Assembly (NCBI RefSeq): GCF_019749255.1
Contig: NZ_JACWFH010000014.1
Coordinates: 32,198 to 96,197 of the forward strand
Reading direction: 5' to 3'
DNA: 64,000 bases
From: Mesobacillus maritimus
GTDB taxonomy: Bacteria; Bacillota; Bacilli; Bacillales; Cytobacillaceae
In this document: piece by piece, positions 38,779-47,660 of the stretch
Layout of the letters: each line of letters starts with the position of its first letter
Position numbering within the stretch: the stretch's first letter is position 1
Notes under the pieces: model-generated
What the model was told of the DNA's origin: nothing
The model's database searches: none
The model's input: only the letters and a program-made list of their open reading frames with translations
Position numbers and translations under genes: made by a program

Positions 38779-39407
38779 TGCACGCTGAAGAAAAAATGAC
38801 AAATGAAACATGGCCTGCGTCGCCTGAGAAAGCAACCCTTGAAGCGAAAAATAAATTTTTAGGGTTCTGGTTCTTTTTGGGGGGAGAGACAGTATTATTC
38901 GCCTCTCTCTTCGCAACCTACCTAGCCTTAAAGGATAAGGTTCCTACAGCAGATCACGCACTTTCCAAAGATTTGTTTGAGATGCCACTCGTTTTTCTTA
39001 TGACCATGTTGCTTTTAACAAGTTCACTAACAAGTGTTTATGCAATGCACCATATGAAAAACTTTGAGTTTAAGAAAATGCAGCTTTGGTTAGGTATTAC
39101 TGTTCTGTTAGGGCTTGCTTTCCTTGGTTTTGAGATTTATGAGTTTAATCACTACGTACATGAATATCATCATAGCTTTACTAGTAGCGCATTCGGATCG
39201 GCATTTTATACACTAGTAGGCTTCCACGGTGGTCACGTTGCCTTCGGTTTGTTATGGATTATTGTCTTAATGATTCGCAACTCGAAGCGAGGATTAAGCT
39301 TATACAATGCACCAAAATTTTATTTAGCTAGTCTTTACTGGCACTTTATCGATGTTGTTTGGGTATTTATCTTTACAGTCGTATACTTAATGGGAATGGT
39401 GGGATAA
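38778..39407 (+). CDS. ctaE: Cytochrome caa3 oxidase subunit III
   Basis: 209 residues with five membrane helices; begins with the conserved NKFLGFWFFLGGETVLFASLFATYLAL near residue 30 and ends with YWHFIDVVWVFIFTVVYLMG. Contains FHGGHVAFGL near 155. Start ATG overlaps the ctaD stop by one base, indicating translational coupling. Subunit III helps maintain proton-uptake and turnover stability (family knowledge). Confidence 0.95.
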   Translation: MHAEEKMTNETWPASPEKATLEAKNKFLGFWFFLGGETVLFASLFATYLALKDKVPTADHALSKDLFEMPLVFLMTMLLLTSSLTSVYAMHHMKNFEFKKMQLWLGITVLLGLAFLGFEIYEFNHYVHEYHHSFTSSAFGSAFYTLVGFHGGHVAFGLLWIIVLMIRNSKRGLSLYNAPKFYLASLYWHFIDVVWVFIFTVVYLMGMVG

Positions 39408-39411
39408 ACTG

Positions 39412-39747
39412 ATGGCAAATCAACAGTCTACTTCAGAAAACCCAAGAGTTGACCTTGACTATCGACGCAAAAAAAATGCTGAGGATATGAGATACCAGGT
39501 TATTACCTTTTCTCTAATGATTTTTCTAACGTTAATTGCGTTCGCAGCAGTCGGATTTGGTGATCTATCCAACTGGTTCGTAGTACCATTCATCCTGCTC
39601 TTGGCGGTCGTTCAAGTAATTTTTCAACTGTATTATTTTATGCATATGAGCCATAAGGGTCATGAAGCTCCACAACTATTCCTTTATTCAGGAGTACTTG
39701 TAGGGTTCATTACGGTCCTAGCTTTTATGACAATCATTTGGTGGTAA
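39412..39747 (+). CDS. ctaF: Cytochrome caa3 oxidase subunit IV
   Basis: 111 residues with three membrane helices (VITFSLMIFLTLIAFAAVGF, FILLLAVVQVIFQLYYFM, VLVGFITVLAFMTIIWW) and the conserved YYFMHMSHKGH. Four bases behind ctaE. Ends the core oxidase genes; a terminator follows, then ctaG with its own upstream gap. Confidence 0.93.
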   Translation: MANQQSTSENPRVDLDYRRKKNAEDMRYQVITFSLMIFLTLIAFAAVGFGDLSNWFVVPFILLLAVVQVIFQLYYFMHMSHKGHEAPQLFLYSGVLVGFITVLAFMTIIWW

Positions 39748-39762
39748 ATAGGGAAAATAGGA

Positions 39763-39793
39763 AAAAAATCGGCAACCATGCCGATTTTTTTTC
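39763..39793 (+). terminator. Terminator after ctaF
   Basis: Stem AAAATCGGC/GCCGATTTT, six-base loop, T-run. Confidence 0.85.
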
Positions 39794-39909
39794 ATTACCT
39801 TGACTTACGCTCTTGAAAAAGAAAAACAACTCTGTTTCATTGCGGTTACTTAGTTAGAACAGGTATAATGAATGAAAAAGCTTTTCTATTAATTATGAGG
39901 TGATTTATA

Positions 39910-40821
39910 ATGTTTTCTCTTGATTTGTTTGGTTTTAGAGCAAACTGGAGCCCTTTTTATTTAGCTAGTCTAATAATTATTTTGGCTATTTATTACCTAC
40001 TGGTGTTTAAATACTATCCACGTTTTAAAGATAGCGAAAGAGGAACATTGAAACAGTCTTTGTTCTTTACAACTGGAATTATCCTACTCTACGGAGTGAA
40101 AGGGTCTCCACTAGACTTACTAGGGCATATCACCTTTTATGCTCATATGATTCAAATGGCTACACTATATCTTGTTATTCCGCCATTGCTCATATTTGGT
40201 TTGCCTAACTGGATTTGGAGAGGAATTATCAATAAACCTATTATAAAACCATTATTTTCGCTTATGACTAAGCCCTTGATAGCACTGGTATTGTTTAATG
40301 GGATATTTTCTTTTTATCATATTCCGTTAATATTTGATGTGATAAAAACGGATATGTGGTTGCATGCCGGTTATACTACGCTGTTATTTGTGTTAGCCAT
40401 TGTGATGTGGTGGCCATTGCTTAATGTTTTACCTGAACAACAATCTCTATCAGGCTTGAAGAAGGTAGGGTATATTTTTGCAGATGGCATTCTATTAACA
40501 CCTGCATGTGCATTAATTATCTTTGCTGATACACCAATATACGCAACTTTTTCAGATCCCAATGCATGGGCACAAGCACTGGCTCTCTGCGTACCTGCTT
40601 CGACACTATCTATGTTGAACCTTAGTGGTCCGGAGATGTTTAGTTCACTCTCCTTACTAGAGGACCAGCGTCTTGGCGGAGTTGTGATGAAGATTATTCA
40701 GGAAATCGTGTATGGAGTTGTCCTTGCGTATGCCTTCTTTAACTGGTACAACAGTGAACAGGAAAAGGAAAAAGAGGAACTAGCACTATACCGTCAACAG
40801 CATCCACAGCCAACAGAGTAA
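39910..40821 (+). CDS. ctaG: Cytochrome oxidase assembly factor CtaG
   Basis: 303-residue membrane protein with about seven hydrophobic helices, of the caa3_CtaG family needed for active caa3 oxidase, probably in CuB insertion. Conserved parts: GSPLDLLGHITFYAHMIQMATLYLVIPPLL near residue 65, FYHIPLIFD near 135, LNVLPEQQSLSGL near 175. GAGGTGATTTATA precedes the ATG. Unrelated in sequence to the Cox11-type CtaG of proteobacteria. Continues with the DUF420 gene. Confidence 0.92.
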   Translation: MFSLDLFGFRANWSPFYLASLIIILAIYYLLVFKYYPRFKDSERGTLKQSLFFTTGIILLYGVKGSPLDLLGHITFYAHMIQMATLYLVIPPLLIFGLPNWIWRGIINKPIIKPLFSLMTKPLIALVLFNGIFSFYHIPLIFDVIKTDMWLHAGYTTLLFVLAIVMWWPLLNVLPEQQSLSGLKKVGYIFADGILLTPACALIIFADTPIYATFSDPNAWAQALALCVPASTLSMLNLSGPEMFSSLSLLEDQRLGGVVMKIIQEIVYGVVLAYAFFNWYNSEQEKEKEELALYRQQHPQPTE

Positions 40822-40865
40822 ATCAGAAAGAAAAATATTACAACGAAAGAAAGAGGAAAATAAGT

Positions 40866-41330
40866 ATGGGGAACCTTCCAATTCTTCCAACTATTAGCAC
40901 TACGTTTATTGTGTTAAGTGCGATCACAGTCGCGATTGGCTGGTGGCAAATTAAACAGCGAGAAATAGAGAAGCACAGGAAAACAATGACACTAGCAGGA
41001 ATCTTTGCGGTCATTTTCTTTATAATTTACGCTTCTAGAACCTTGTTCTTAGGCAATACTTCCTTCGGGGGTCCAGATGATATAAAAATCTATTACACGG
41101 TGTTCCTAATTTTCCATATTTCGCTTGCTACTGTGGGGGCGGTCTTAGGTATTACTTCCCTTTGGACTGGGTATAAACAGCGACTTGGCTTCCACCGAAA
41201 ATTAGGACCAGTGACGAGCATTGTCTGGTTTTTTACTGGAATCACAGGTGTTGCGGTTTATTTACTATTGTATGTTTTTTATCATGGAGGAGAGACAACC
41301 TCTCTTATTAAAGCGATATTGGGTGGTTAA
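40866..41330 (+). CDS. DUF420 membrane protein (YozB-like)
   Basis: 154 residues, four to five helices; starts MGNLPILPTISTTFIVLSAI and contains REIEKHRKTMTLA, YHVFLIFHISLAT-like and GFHRKLGPVTSIVWFFTGITGVAVYLLLY. The DUF420 family includes YozB of B. subtilis, and members often sit beside cytochrome oxidase genes, as here 44 bases after ctaG. Conserved His residues (HRK, FHIS, FHRK) suggest metal or heme handling, but that is inference. Confidence 0.8.
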   Translation: MGNLPILPTISTTFIVLSAITVAIGWWQIKQREIEKHRKTMTLAGIFAVIFFIIYASRTLFLGNTSFGGPDDIKIYYTVFLIFHISLATVGAVLGITSLWTGYKQRLGFHRKLGPVTSIVWFFTGITGVAVYLLLYVFYHGGETTSLIKAILGG

Positions 41331-41349
41331 TAGAATAGTGTGGTTATTA

Positions 41350-41380
41350 AAAATGCTGCCAAATGGCAGTTTTTTTTTTG
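41350..41380 (+). terminator. Terminator after the DUF420 gene
   Basis: Short stem CTGCC/GGCAG, loop AAAT, run of ten T. Confidence 0.75.
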
Positions 41381-41383
41381 CAT

Positions 41384-41412
41384 AAAAAAGAACCGGACAT
41401 TAAGTCCGGTTT
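41384..41412 (-). terminator. Terminator of the AI-2E family gene
   Basis: Stem AACCGGAC/GTCCGGTT; the A-run at 41384-41389 is the T-run on the minus strand. Confidence 0.78.
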
Positions 41413-42470
41413 TATATTTTAAAATTCATTTTGATAATGCCGGCTTCTCTGGCTGTGTTAAAGGCAATAATCAATAGTGGACCGACAATAAATCCAGCCA
41501 TACCTATCAGTTTTAAACCTAGGTACATCGCAATTAAAGTTGCAAGTGGAGATAAACCAATATGTGTTCCCATTACCTTAGGTTCTACAGTTCTCCGAAT
41601 AATTAAAAGAACGGCAGCCAAGATAGCAAGCTTGGTACCAATCACAATGTCTCCAGCTAAAAGATGGAATATAGCCCAAGGACCCAGTATAACAATGGAC
41701 CCAATGATAGGAATGAAGTCTATTAGCCAAATAATCAGTGACATAAATAAAGCGAGTTCAGGGACTATCAATAAAAGTCCTAAAAAAGACACCACAAAGA
41801 TAATGACACTCACTAGGAATTGAGCTTTAAAGAAACCGGTAATTACATTGGAGAGACGCGATGTCATGAAATTAACCTTTTCAGCAGTTCTTTCTGACAA
41901 AAAGCTATAGAAACCATTCCTAAGTCTCGGTAAGTCAAGAAGGAACAGGAATAGGGCAATTAAATAAACTAAAAAGCTAACTAGAAAGTTCGGAATGTTT
42001 GTAAGAAGAGCTTTCAAATTATTGATGTTAATAAAGGCAAGTAAATCATCTCTTGCATTCAGTAAAAATTCCTCGCCACGGTCGTTAACCTCATGTACCA
42101 ATTCATCTGGGAAATCTTTAGCTGCTTCAACAAATCGATCTTGTGCATCAAACCAAGCATTCGTAATATCATTGATGTACCTTGGTGCATTTTCGACAAT
42201 ATTTATTGCCTCGGTAATAACTTTGGTTGTAATAAAATACCCTGATAAACCAATCAAGATTAGAAAACCAATAAAGATGATGATAACGGCAAACTTGCGG
42301 CCGATATTTGTTCTCCTTTTGATAAAACGAACCAGTGGTTCAAGAATGATTGCTGTAAATAACGCACTAATCAATGGAACAGAAACAGGGAGTATAATGT
42401 AGAAAAGTAAGGCTATTAGGATAATAGCGATTAGAATGGATATATTCCTTTTTGTAACAAATCTAGTCAA
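41412..42470 (-). CDS. AI-2E family transporter (YtvI-like)
   Basis: 352-residue polytopic membrane protein of the UPF0118/AI-2E exporter family. N-terminal helices, then a long cytoplasmic helical segment (about 90-160, NAPRYINDITNAWFDAQDRF), and a C-terminal block with DFIPIIGSIVILGPWAI and GLSPLATLIAMYLGLKLIGMAGFIVGPLL. Relatives include YtvI (sporulation), YueF and Na+/H+ antiporters; which one this matches is undecided. Start TTG 42470 with AAAGGGG upstream. Not in the B. subtilis order here. Confidence 0.8.
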   Translation of the reverse strand: MTRFVTKRNISILIAIILIALLFYIILPVSVPLISALFTAIILEPLVRFIKRRTNIGRKFAVIIIFIGFLILIGLSGYFITTKVITEAINIVENAPRYINDITNAWFDAQDRFVEAAKDFPDELVHEVNDRGEEFLLNARDDLLAFININNLKALLTNIPNFLVSFLVYLIALFLFLLDLPRLRNGFYSFLSERTAEKVNFMTSRLSNVITGFFKAQFLVSVIIFVVSFLGLLLIVPELALFMSLIIWLIDFIPIIGSIVILGPWAIFHLLAGDIVIGTKLAILAAVLLIIRRTVEPKVMGTHIGLSPLATLIAMYLGLKLIGMAGFIVGPLLIIAFNTAREAGIIKMNFKI

Positions 42471-42587
42471 GTTGGACCCCTTTCTAAACGATAGGTTAAC
42501 TTTTATAAAATTTTATGAGTACCTTTATTATAGTATTATTTTAATTAATACGCCATGAACTTTTCAGATAAGCATACATTATCTGAA

Positions 42588-42633
42588 AAACTCAAAAAGA
42601 AAGACGCATCTCTGCGTCTTTCTTTTTGAGTTT
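42588..42633. terminator. Very long perfect terminator hairpin after yugN
   Basis: 21-bp perfect stem (42588-42608 with 42613-42633) with a TCTC loop. It touches the yugN stop codon. A second perfect hairpin (42561-42589) shares its last two bases with it. Confidence 0.85.
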
Positions 42634-42991
42634 AAAGAGCAAATTTCTCTACTGCTTCTTTTACGTCCTTAAGGACCTTTTCACACTGACTTACAAGTGA
42701 TTTAGGGAAGTGTTCGTTCTCTCCATACTCAACACCGTGTGGGTAATAATGTTTCCCAAGAAGTGGCTCCATTAACTGAATGACAGCTTTATGAGCACCA
42801 ACATCTCCTTCAACTGCATACCCTTGCAGGCGAAGATAGTATGTACCCTCTTTTAAATCAAACCTACGGTCATAAGTGACTCTTTCATAATCCCATTGCC
42901 CATGACGCTCTAGTCCATAATCAGGCAATACTTCGTCTAACCTGTTTAGATCGGCTTTTAAATTTTCCAATCCGGTCTTTTCAAAAATCAT
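42632..42991 (-). CDS. yugN: YugN-like family protein
   Basis: 119-residue soluble protein starting MIFEKTGLENLKADLNRLDE with WDYERVTYDRRFDLKEGTYYLRLQGYAVEGDVG, as in the YugN family. A strong AGGAGGGTTGAGG lies before ATG 42991; the frame upstream to 43084 lacks a site. Function unknown. In B. subtilis yugN is elsewhere, so its presence here is a rearrangement or paralogue. Confidence 0.8.
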   Translation of the reverse strand: MIFEKTGLENLKADLNRLDEVLPDYGLERHGQWDYERVTYDRRFDLKEGTYYLRLQGYAVEGDVGAHKAVIQLMEPLLGKHYYPHGVEYGENEHFPKSLVSQCEKVLKDVKEAVEKFAL

Positions 42992-43162
42992 CCTCAACCC
43001 TCCTAAAACACATAGAAGCAATATGCTACATAATGGTAAACCCATCTCCTTATCAATAATAGTAAAAATAATCAAAAGTTGCAATGTATTAAGCGGGCAT
43101 AAATCGTTTTTTAACGGAGAATCTAAAAGAAGTAGATAATATTATGCGAGGGGATGATAGAA

Positions 43163-43594
43163 ATGGGTAAAATTCGTGAGATTATGACCACGGATGTGGA
43201 AACTTGCACATTACTTGACAATGTATATGAAGTTGCAGTGAAAATGAAAGAAAATAACGTAGGAGCTATCCCAATTGTGGATGGAGAAAAATTAGTGGGG
43301 ATGATCACAGATCGAGATATCGTACTTCGCGGAATTGCTGAAAAGAAGCCACCGTCTTCTAAGGTTGAAGTAGTCATGAGTGAACACTTAGTGACGATTA
43401 CTCCTGATACGTCTACCGAAGAGGCAGGAAGGGTAATGGCAGAGCATCAAATTCGCCGATTACCAATTGTTGAAGGAGATAAACTCGTGGGCATAGTCGC
43501 TCTTGGTGATTTTGCCATTAACCCTAAAATGGATAATCAAGCTGAAGTCGCACTATCTGAGATATCCGAACATGATCAAAACCAGCTTCAGTAG
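43163..43594 (+). CDS. ylbB: CBS domain protein YlbB
   Basis: 143 residues forming one CBS pair (Bateman module): first CBS IREIMTTDVETCTLLDNVYEVAVKMKENNVGAIPIVD to about residue 55, second VVMSEHLVTITPDTSTEEAGRVMAEHQIRRLPIVEGDKLVGI to about 125. No attached enzyme domain. Such proteins bind adenosine nucleotides. ATG 43163 has GAGGGG nine bases upstream; ATG 43154 directly follows it and is too close. Locus agrees with YlbB. Confidence 0.87.
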   Translation: MGKIREIMTTDVETCTLLDNVYEVAVKMKENNVGAIPIVDGEKLVGMITDRDIVLRGIAEKKPPSSKVEVVMSEHLVTITPDTSTEEAGRVMAEHQIRRLPIVEGDKLVGIVALGDFAINPKMDNQAEVALSEISEHDQNQLQ

Positions 43595-43867
43595 ATGAAA
43601 TAGTGCTGTTCCGTGTGCGGAGGATTAGACGATACGTCTAGAAAGCGGTTCTTTAACACTCTGGACGGTTCGGCTTAAACTCCTGAAGAAAGTTGTTCTT
43701 TTGCCTTCTAATAAGGTGTAGCTCATGATGTTGAAGGGCAAGCGTAGTAGAAAGTGGTGAAATAGGCAAGGCCACAAGGGACGAGTGCTAAGTGGGGTTA
43801 CTCCTTTAGGATGGGTTCTTGCATAGAAATGAGTGAAGCGAATGGTTAAACCATTCGCTATTTTTTT
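43595..43867 (+). ncRNA. Candidate structured RNA or structured 3' region of ylbB
   Basis: About 240 gene-free bases that pair with themselves along the whole length: GGAG/CTCC enclosing TAGACG-ata-CGTCTA; TTGCC-TTC with GAAGGGCAA; GCAAG/CTTGC enclosing either CCAC/GTGG or AAGGGA/TCCTTT; and a strong terminator AGCGAATGG/CCATTCGCT with seven T. All three reading frames are broken by stops. No known RNA family was recognised. Confidence 0.4.
43837..43867 (+). terminator. Terminator of ylbB / candidate RNA
   Basis: Stem AGCGAATGG/CCATTCGCT, five-base loop, ATTTTTTTAT tail; it overlaps the end of the convergent thioesterase gene. Confidence 0.85.
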
Positions 43868-44343
43868 ATGATAAAAAAACTTCCTGTAGCATGTGCAATC
43901 TTCTTCCCGTCATCACGTTCTACCTCGGCTTCCATAACCATTGTCTTAGACCCGCGATGAACAATTCTAGCCTTACAAGTAATATGGCTTCCGATACCGG
44001 GAGCAAGGTAATGGATGTTTAGTTGGTTCGTGACAGCCGCTTGTCCTTCCGGTAGTACCTTATTAACCATTATTCCCATTGCTGTATCTAGGACAGTTGC
44101 AGTGATTCCCCCATGGAGAATATCAAGATTGTTGTTCACTAGTGATGAAAGTGGAAGGGTAAGTTCAAATGTATCTCTTTCAGGATTCCGCTTCATTTGT
44201 AAAATATGTCCGATGTAAGTTCCGTTCTCACTTTCAAGTTTTCTTTTGACACCGGAAAGGATGTCCTCAATGATTTTTGTATCATTTTCATCTGCTATTT
44301 GCAAGCAATCGTCTAAAAGTTGATGTAACGCTTGATTTTTCAT
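43858..44343 (-). CDS. PaaI-family hotdog thioesterase
   Basis: 161-residue acyl-CoA thioesterase-like protein. The N-terminal 40 residues are a helical extension (HQLLDDCLQIADENDTKIIEDI). The hotdog domain has LDILHGGITATVLDTAMGIM near residue 75 (HGG motif, catalytic Asp region) and LNIHYLAPG. The substrate is not readable. AAGAGGGTAT precedes the ATG. It occupies the place where B. subtilis has ylbC. Confidence 0.8.
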   Translation of the reverse strand: MKNQALHQLLDDCLQIADENDTKIIEDILSGVKRKLESENGTYIGHILQMKRNPERDTFELTLPLSSLVNNNLDILHGGITATVLDTAMGIMVNKVLPEGQAAVTNQLNIHYLAPGIGSHITCKARIVHRGSKTMVMEAEVERDDGKKIAHATGSFFIIKK

Positions 44344-44511
44344 CTGATACCCTCTTTCTTATATGTACTTTTGTACAAAACTCATTGAACATTTTATCCT
44401 AGATTCACGGGTAGGTAAAACTCATAGTGAAGAAAAAAGGGTCTACATTCACATTTTTTACAGGAACACATAAATTATGGTAGGCAAGTGTAACGAGGTG
44501 AGGTGACGAAC

Positions 44512-44931
44512 ATGACCAATAAAGGTAAAGTGATACATCCATCTATTCAGCAATTTAAAATGTTTGTCAAAGAAAATCCTGGGCTAATAAAGGAAGTAAG
44601 AAATGGAAATGTGACTTGGCAAGAGCTCTATGAAGAATGGTATTTGCTAGGAGAAGAGGATTCTAAGTGGGACTCATACCGTGAGGGGAATCAGGTAAGT
44701 CAAAAGCAAGAAGACACCAAGGAACAGGAAAAAAGCGGAGAGTGGATGTCGAAAATTATCAATACAGTTAAAAACATGGATCAAGAGCAACTCCAAGGCC
44801 AAATTGGAAACATTAGTCAAGCGATTGCTGCAATACAAGGGGTGCTCTCGCAGTTTCAGGGAAATCAGCCATCTAAACCTCCAGCTAAACGTGATGCTCC
44901 TCAAAGCCCATTTTCGTTTAGAAAAGATTAA
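44512..44931 (+). CDS. ylbD: YlbD-family protein, putative spore coat protein
   Basis: 139 residues starting MTNKGKVIHPSIQQFKMFVKENPGLIKEVR, with VTWQELYEEWYLLGEEDSKWD near residue 40, then a Gln/Glu linker and a helical Gln-rich part. Family YlbD is labelled a putative coat protein. In-frame GTG 44503 is an alternative; GAGGTGAGGTG spacing favours ATG 44512. The next gene, ylbE, starts 11 bases after it. Confidence 0.83.
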   Translation: MTNKGKVIHPSIQQFKMFVKENPGLIKEVRNGNVTWQELYEEWYLLGEEDSKWDSYREGNQVSQKQEDTKEQEKSGEWMSKIINTVKNMDQEQLQGQIGNISQAIAAIQGVLSQFQGNQPSKPPAKRDAPQSPFSFRKD

Positions 44932-44942
44932 AGGAGTCCGAA

Positions 44943-45182
44943 ATGAGAAAAGATGTGCTTGAACATATCCAAAAACAAAAGGATTTACATGAATTTATCC
45001 GAATACATCCGAATTGGTATCGGAAATTGGCAAGAGACCCGAGGGAGCTCTATACAATGGAAATTGCATCACTCCATTTTTATGAAAAGACGATTCCTCA
45101 TCAAGTACAAAAATTTACTAATAGTGTTCAAATGGCTTCCATGATGATGCATATGTTTGCCAATATGAATTCACAATCTTAA
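44943..45182 (+). CDS. ylbE: YlbE-like protein
   Basis: 79 residues, the normal length of the YlbE family: MRKDVLEHIQKQKDLHEFIRIHPNWYRKLARDP with a Met-rich C-terminus (MASMMMHMFANM). AAAGGAG precedes the ATG. Forms a pair with ylbD. Function unknown; sporulation link is by neighbourhood only. Confidence 0.83.
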   Translation: MRKDVLEHIQKQKDLHEFIRIHPNWYRKLARDPRELYTMEIASLHFYEKTIPHQVQKFTNSVQMASMMMHMFANMNSQS

Positions 45183-45214
45183 GCTTCTTTGCTGCAAAAG
45201 AAGCTTATTTCTTT
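45181..45214 (+). terminator. Hairpin after ylbE
   Basis: Stem AAGCTTCTTT/AAAGAAGCTT, six-base loop, then ATTTCTTTT. Confidence 0.65.
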
Positions 45215-45314
45215 TATTAATATCGGTTTATGGGTGAATAGGTTTATCTTTTAATTGAAACCTTCGCTTTTCATACTCTTTCATGGTAAAATATGAAACG
45301 GAGGTGGGCGAATC

Positions 45315-45758
45315 GTGCTTGCTACAATCGAAAGAATTGAACTTTTGGAAAAAGCAGAAGAGCTTGTTCAAATGGTCCTAGATTCGGATATAGCTGAGAA
45401 CTATCGGCAATGTTTATATAGAGTAAAATCAAGCAAGGAAACACAAGCAAAAGTGAAAGCTTTTGTTAAGATGAAAGAACGCTATGAAGAGGTTCAGAGA
45501 TTCGGTAGATATCATCCTGATTATAAAGAGGTGATGGGCCAAATCCGTGTTCTTAAACGAGAAGTAGATTTGGATGATGCTGTGGCCGAATTTAAGAGAG
45601 CAGAAAATGATCTACAAGGCCTATTAGATGAAATTAGTGTTCTTGTTGGTCGCTCTGTGTCTGAAAGTGTTAAGGTCCCTACGGGGAATCCATTTTTTGA
45701 CACAGGCTCCTCATGCGGTGGTGGCTGCGGAAGTGGCGGAAGCTGTGGTTGTTCTTGA
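45315..45758 (+). CDS. ylbF: YlbF, subunit of the RNase Y specificity (Y) complex
   Basis: 147 residues, helical (YlbF/YmcA family). Conserved KERYEEVQRFGRYHPDYKEVM near residue 60, and a C-terminal Cys cluster SSCGGGCGSGGSCGCS that contributes to iron-sulfur cluster binding in the YlbF-YmcA-YaaT complex. The complex directs RNase Y cleavage and is needed for biofilm, competence and sporulation. Start GTG 45315 with GGAGGTG upstream. Terminator directly behind. Confidence 0.93.
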   Translation: MLATIERIELLEKAEELVQMVLDSDIAENYRQCLYRVKSSKETQAKVKAFVKMKERYEEVQRFGRYHPDYKEVMGQIRVLKREVDLDDAVAEFKRAENDLQGLLDEISVLVGRSVSESVKVPTGNPFFDTGSSCGGGCGSGGSCGCS

Positions 45759-45787
45759 GTATGGATTATTTCCATACTCTTTTTTTG
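45757..45787 (+). terminator. Terminator after ylbF
   Basis: Stem GAGTATGGA/TCCATACTC, five-base loop, eight T; overlaps the stop codon. Confidence 0.85.
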
Positions 45788-45946
45788 TCCGGTTCGGGCT
45801 TTCTCAGTTGAGATACTCTAGGATATATGCGCTGAACAGGGCGTTACCGCTCTTCTTTGTATGATCGTATTCTTCCTTAGAGTGATTGTAAAAGTAAGGT
45901 CCTGTATGCTAAACTATGGAAAAGCGTGTTCTGAAGGGGAAAGAAT

Positions 45947-46222
45947 ATGATAGGTCAAAGACAAGGAATTATCGTCTGGCTTTATTCGTTAAAACAAGCC
46001 AAGATGTTAAGAAGATTTGGAAATGTTCATTATGTGTCGAGAAAGCTTAAGTATGTTGTATTATATTGTGATCTTGAGGACACGGATGCACTTATACAGA
46101 AAATTAGTGCATACTCCTTTGTTAAAAAGGTTGAGCCATCCTATAAGCCCTATTTAAAGGTACAGTTTGAAAACAAGGCTCCAGACAAAGCAAAAGAATA
46201 TGACTATAAGATGGGAATCTAA
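45947..46222 (+). CDS. ylbG: YlbG (DUF2129) protein
   Basis: 91-residue basic protein: [36 protein letters not shown], then [21 protein letters not shown] small ferredoxin-like alpha/beta fold of unknown function, conserved beside ylbF and rsmD in Bacilli. AAGGGGAAAG precedes ATG 45947. Ends in a terminator before the csfG RNA. Confidence 0.9.
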   Translation: MIGQRQGIIVWLYSLKQAKMLRRFGNVHYVSRKLKYVVLYCDLEDTDALIQKISAYSFVKKVEPSYKPYLKVQFENKAPDKAKEYDYKMGI

Positions 46223-46223
46223 T

Positions 46224-46269
46224 GAAGCGCTAGGCGTTCGTCCAATAGACGAAGAGCTTGCGCTTTTTT
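46224..46269 (+). terminator. Terminator after ylbG
   Basis: AAGCGC/GCGCTT outer pairs and TTCGTC/GACGAA inner stem with an internal loop, then TTTTTT. Confidence 0.75.
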
Positions 46270-46320
46270 ACTGATGACACTTCTCCTGTCGACGTTTGTT
46301 GAGATATTTAAAGAAAAAAA

Positions 46321-46466
46321 AGAAACCCTGCATAATCTGCAGGGTCCTTCTATATCCCTCTATTGGGATAGAAGGCAAAGGGAGAGGAGAAACCGGAGGA
46401 AGAACTTATGGGGAAACGTAAGTCTTCTCCGCGGTTGGCAACAACATCCTCAAATTGATGTTGTTA
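46321..46466 (+). ncRNA. csfG: CsfG / ylbH-leader structured RNA
   Basis: Located between ylbG and rsmD (ylbH), where B. subtilis has the sporulation-controlled RNA CsfG, first described as the ylbH leader motif. Four hairpins are visible: ACCCTGCA/TGCAGGGT; CCTTCTAT/ATAGAAGG; a long arm from AACCGGAGGAAG to CTTCTCCGCGGTT, closed by ACTTATG/CGTAAGT; and AACAACATC/GATGTTGTT. The stretch GGAGAGGAGAAACCGGAGGA is the part I recall as conserved. No clear sigma F/G promoter was found, and exact ends are uncertain. Confidence 0.72.
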
Positions 46467-46572
46467 CTTACATTATTTCCATAAAGGACCAGCTTATACA
46501 CTTTTTGATTATATTTTTTCACATGTGGTAGGATAAGGTAGAAATGACTTAAGGAATGAAGGGGTTTAGTAA

Positions 46573-47629
<1,057 letters not shown>

Positions 47630-47631
47630 GC

Positions 47632-47660
47632 AAAAGCGAGCCTAAAGCGGCTCGCTTTTA
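47632..47660. terminator. Bidirectional terminator between coaD and ylbJ
   Basis: Stem AAAAGCGAGCC/GGCTCGCTTTT with a six-base loop between convergent genes. Confidence 0.85.
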
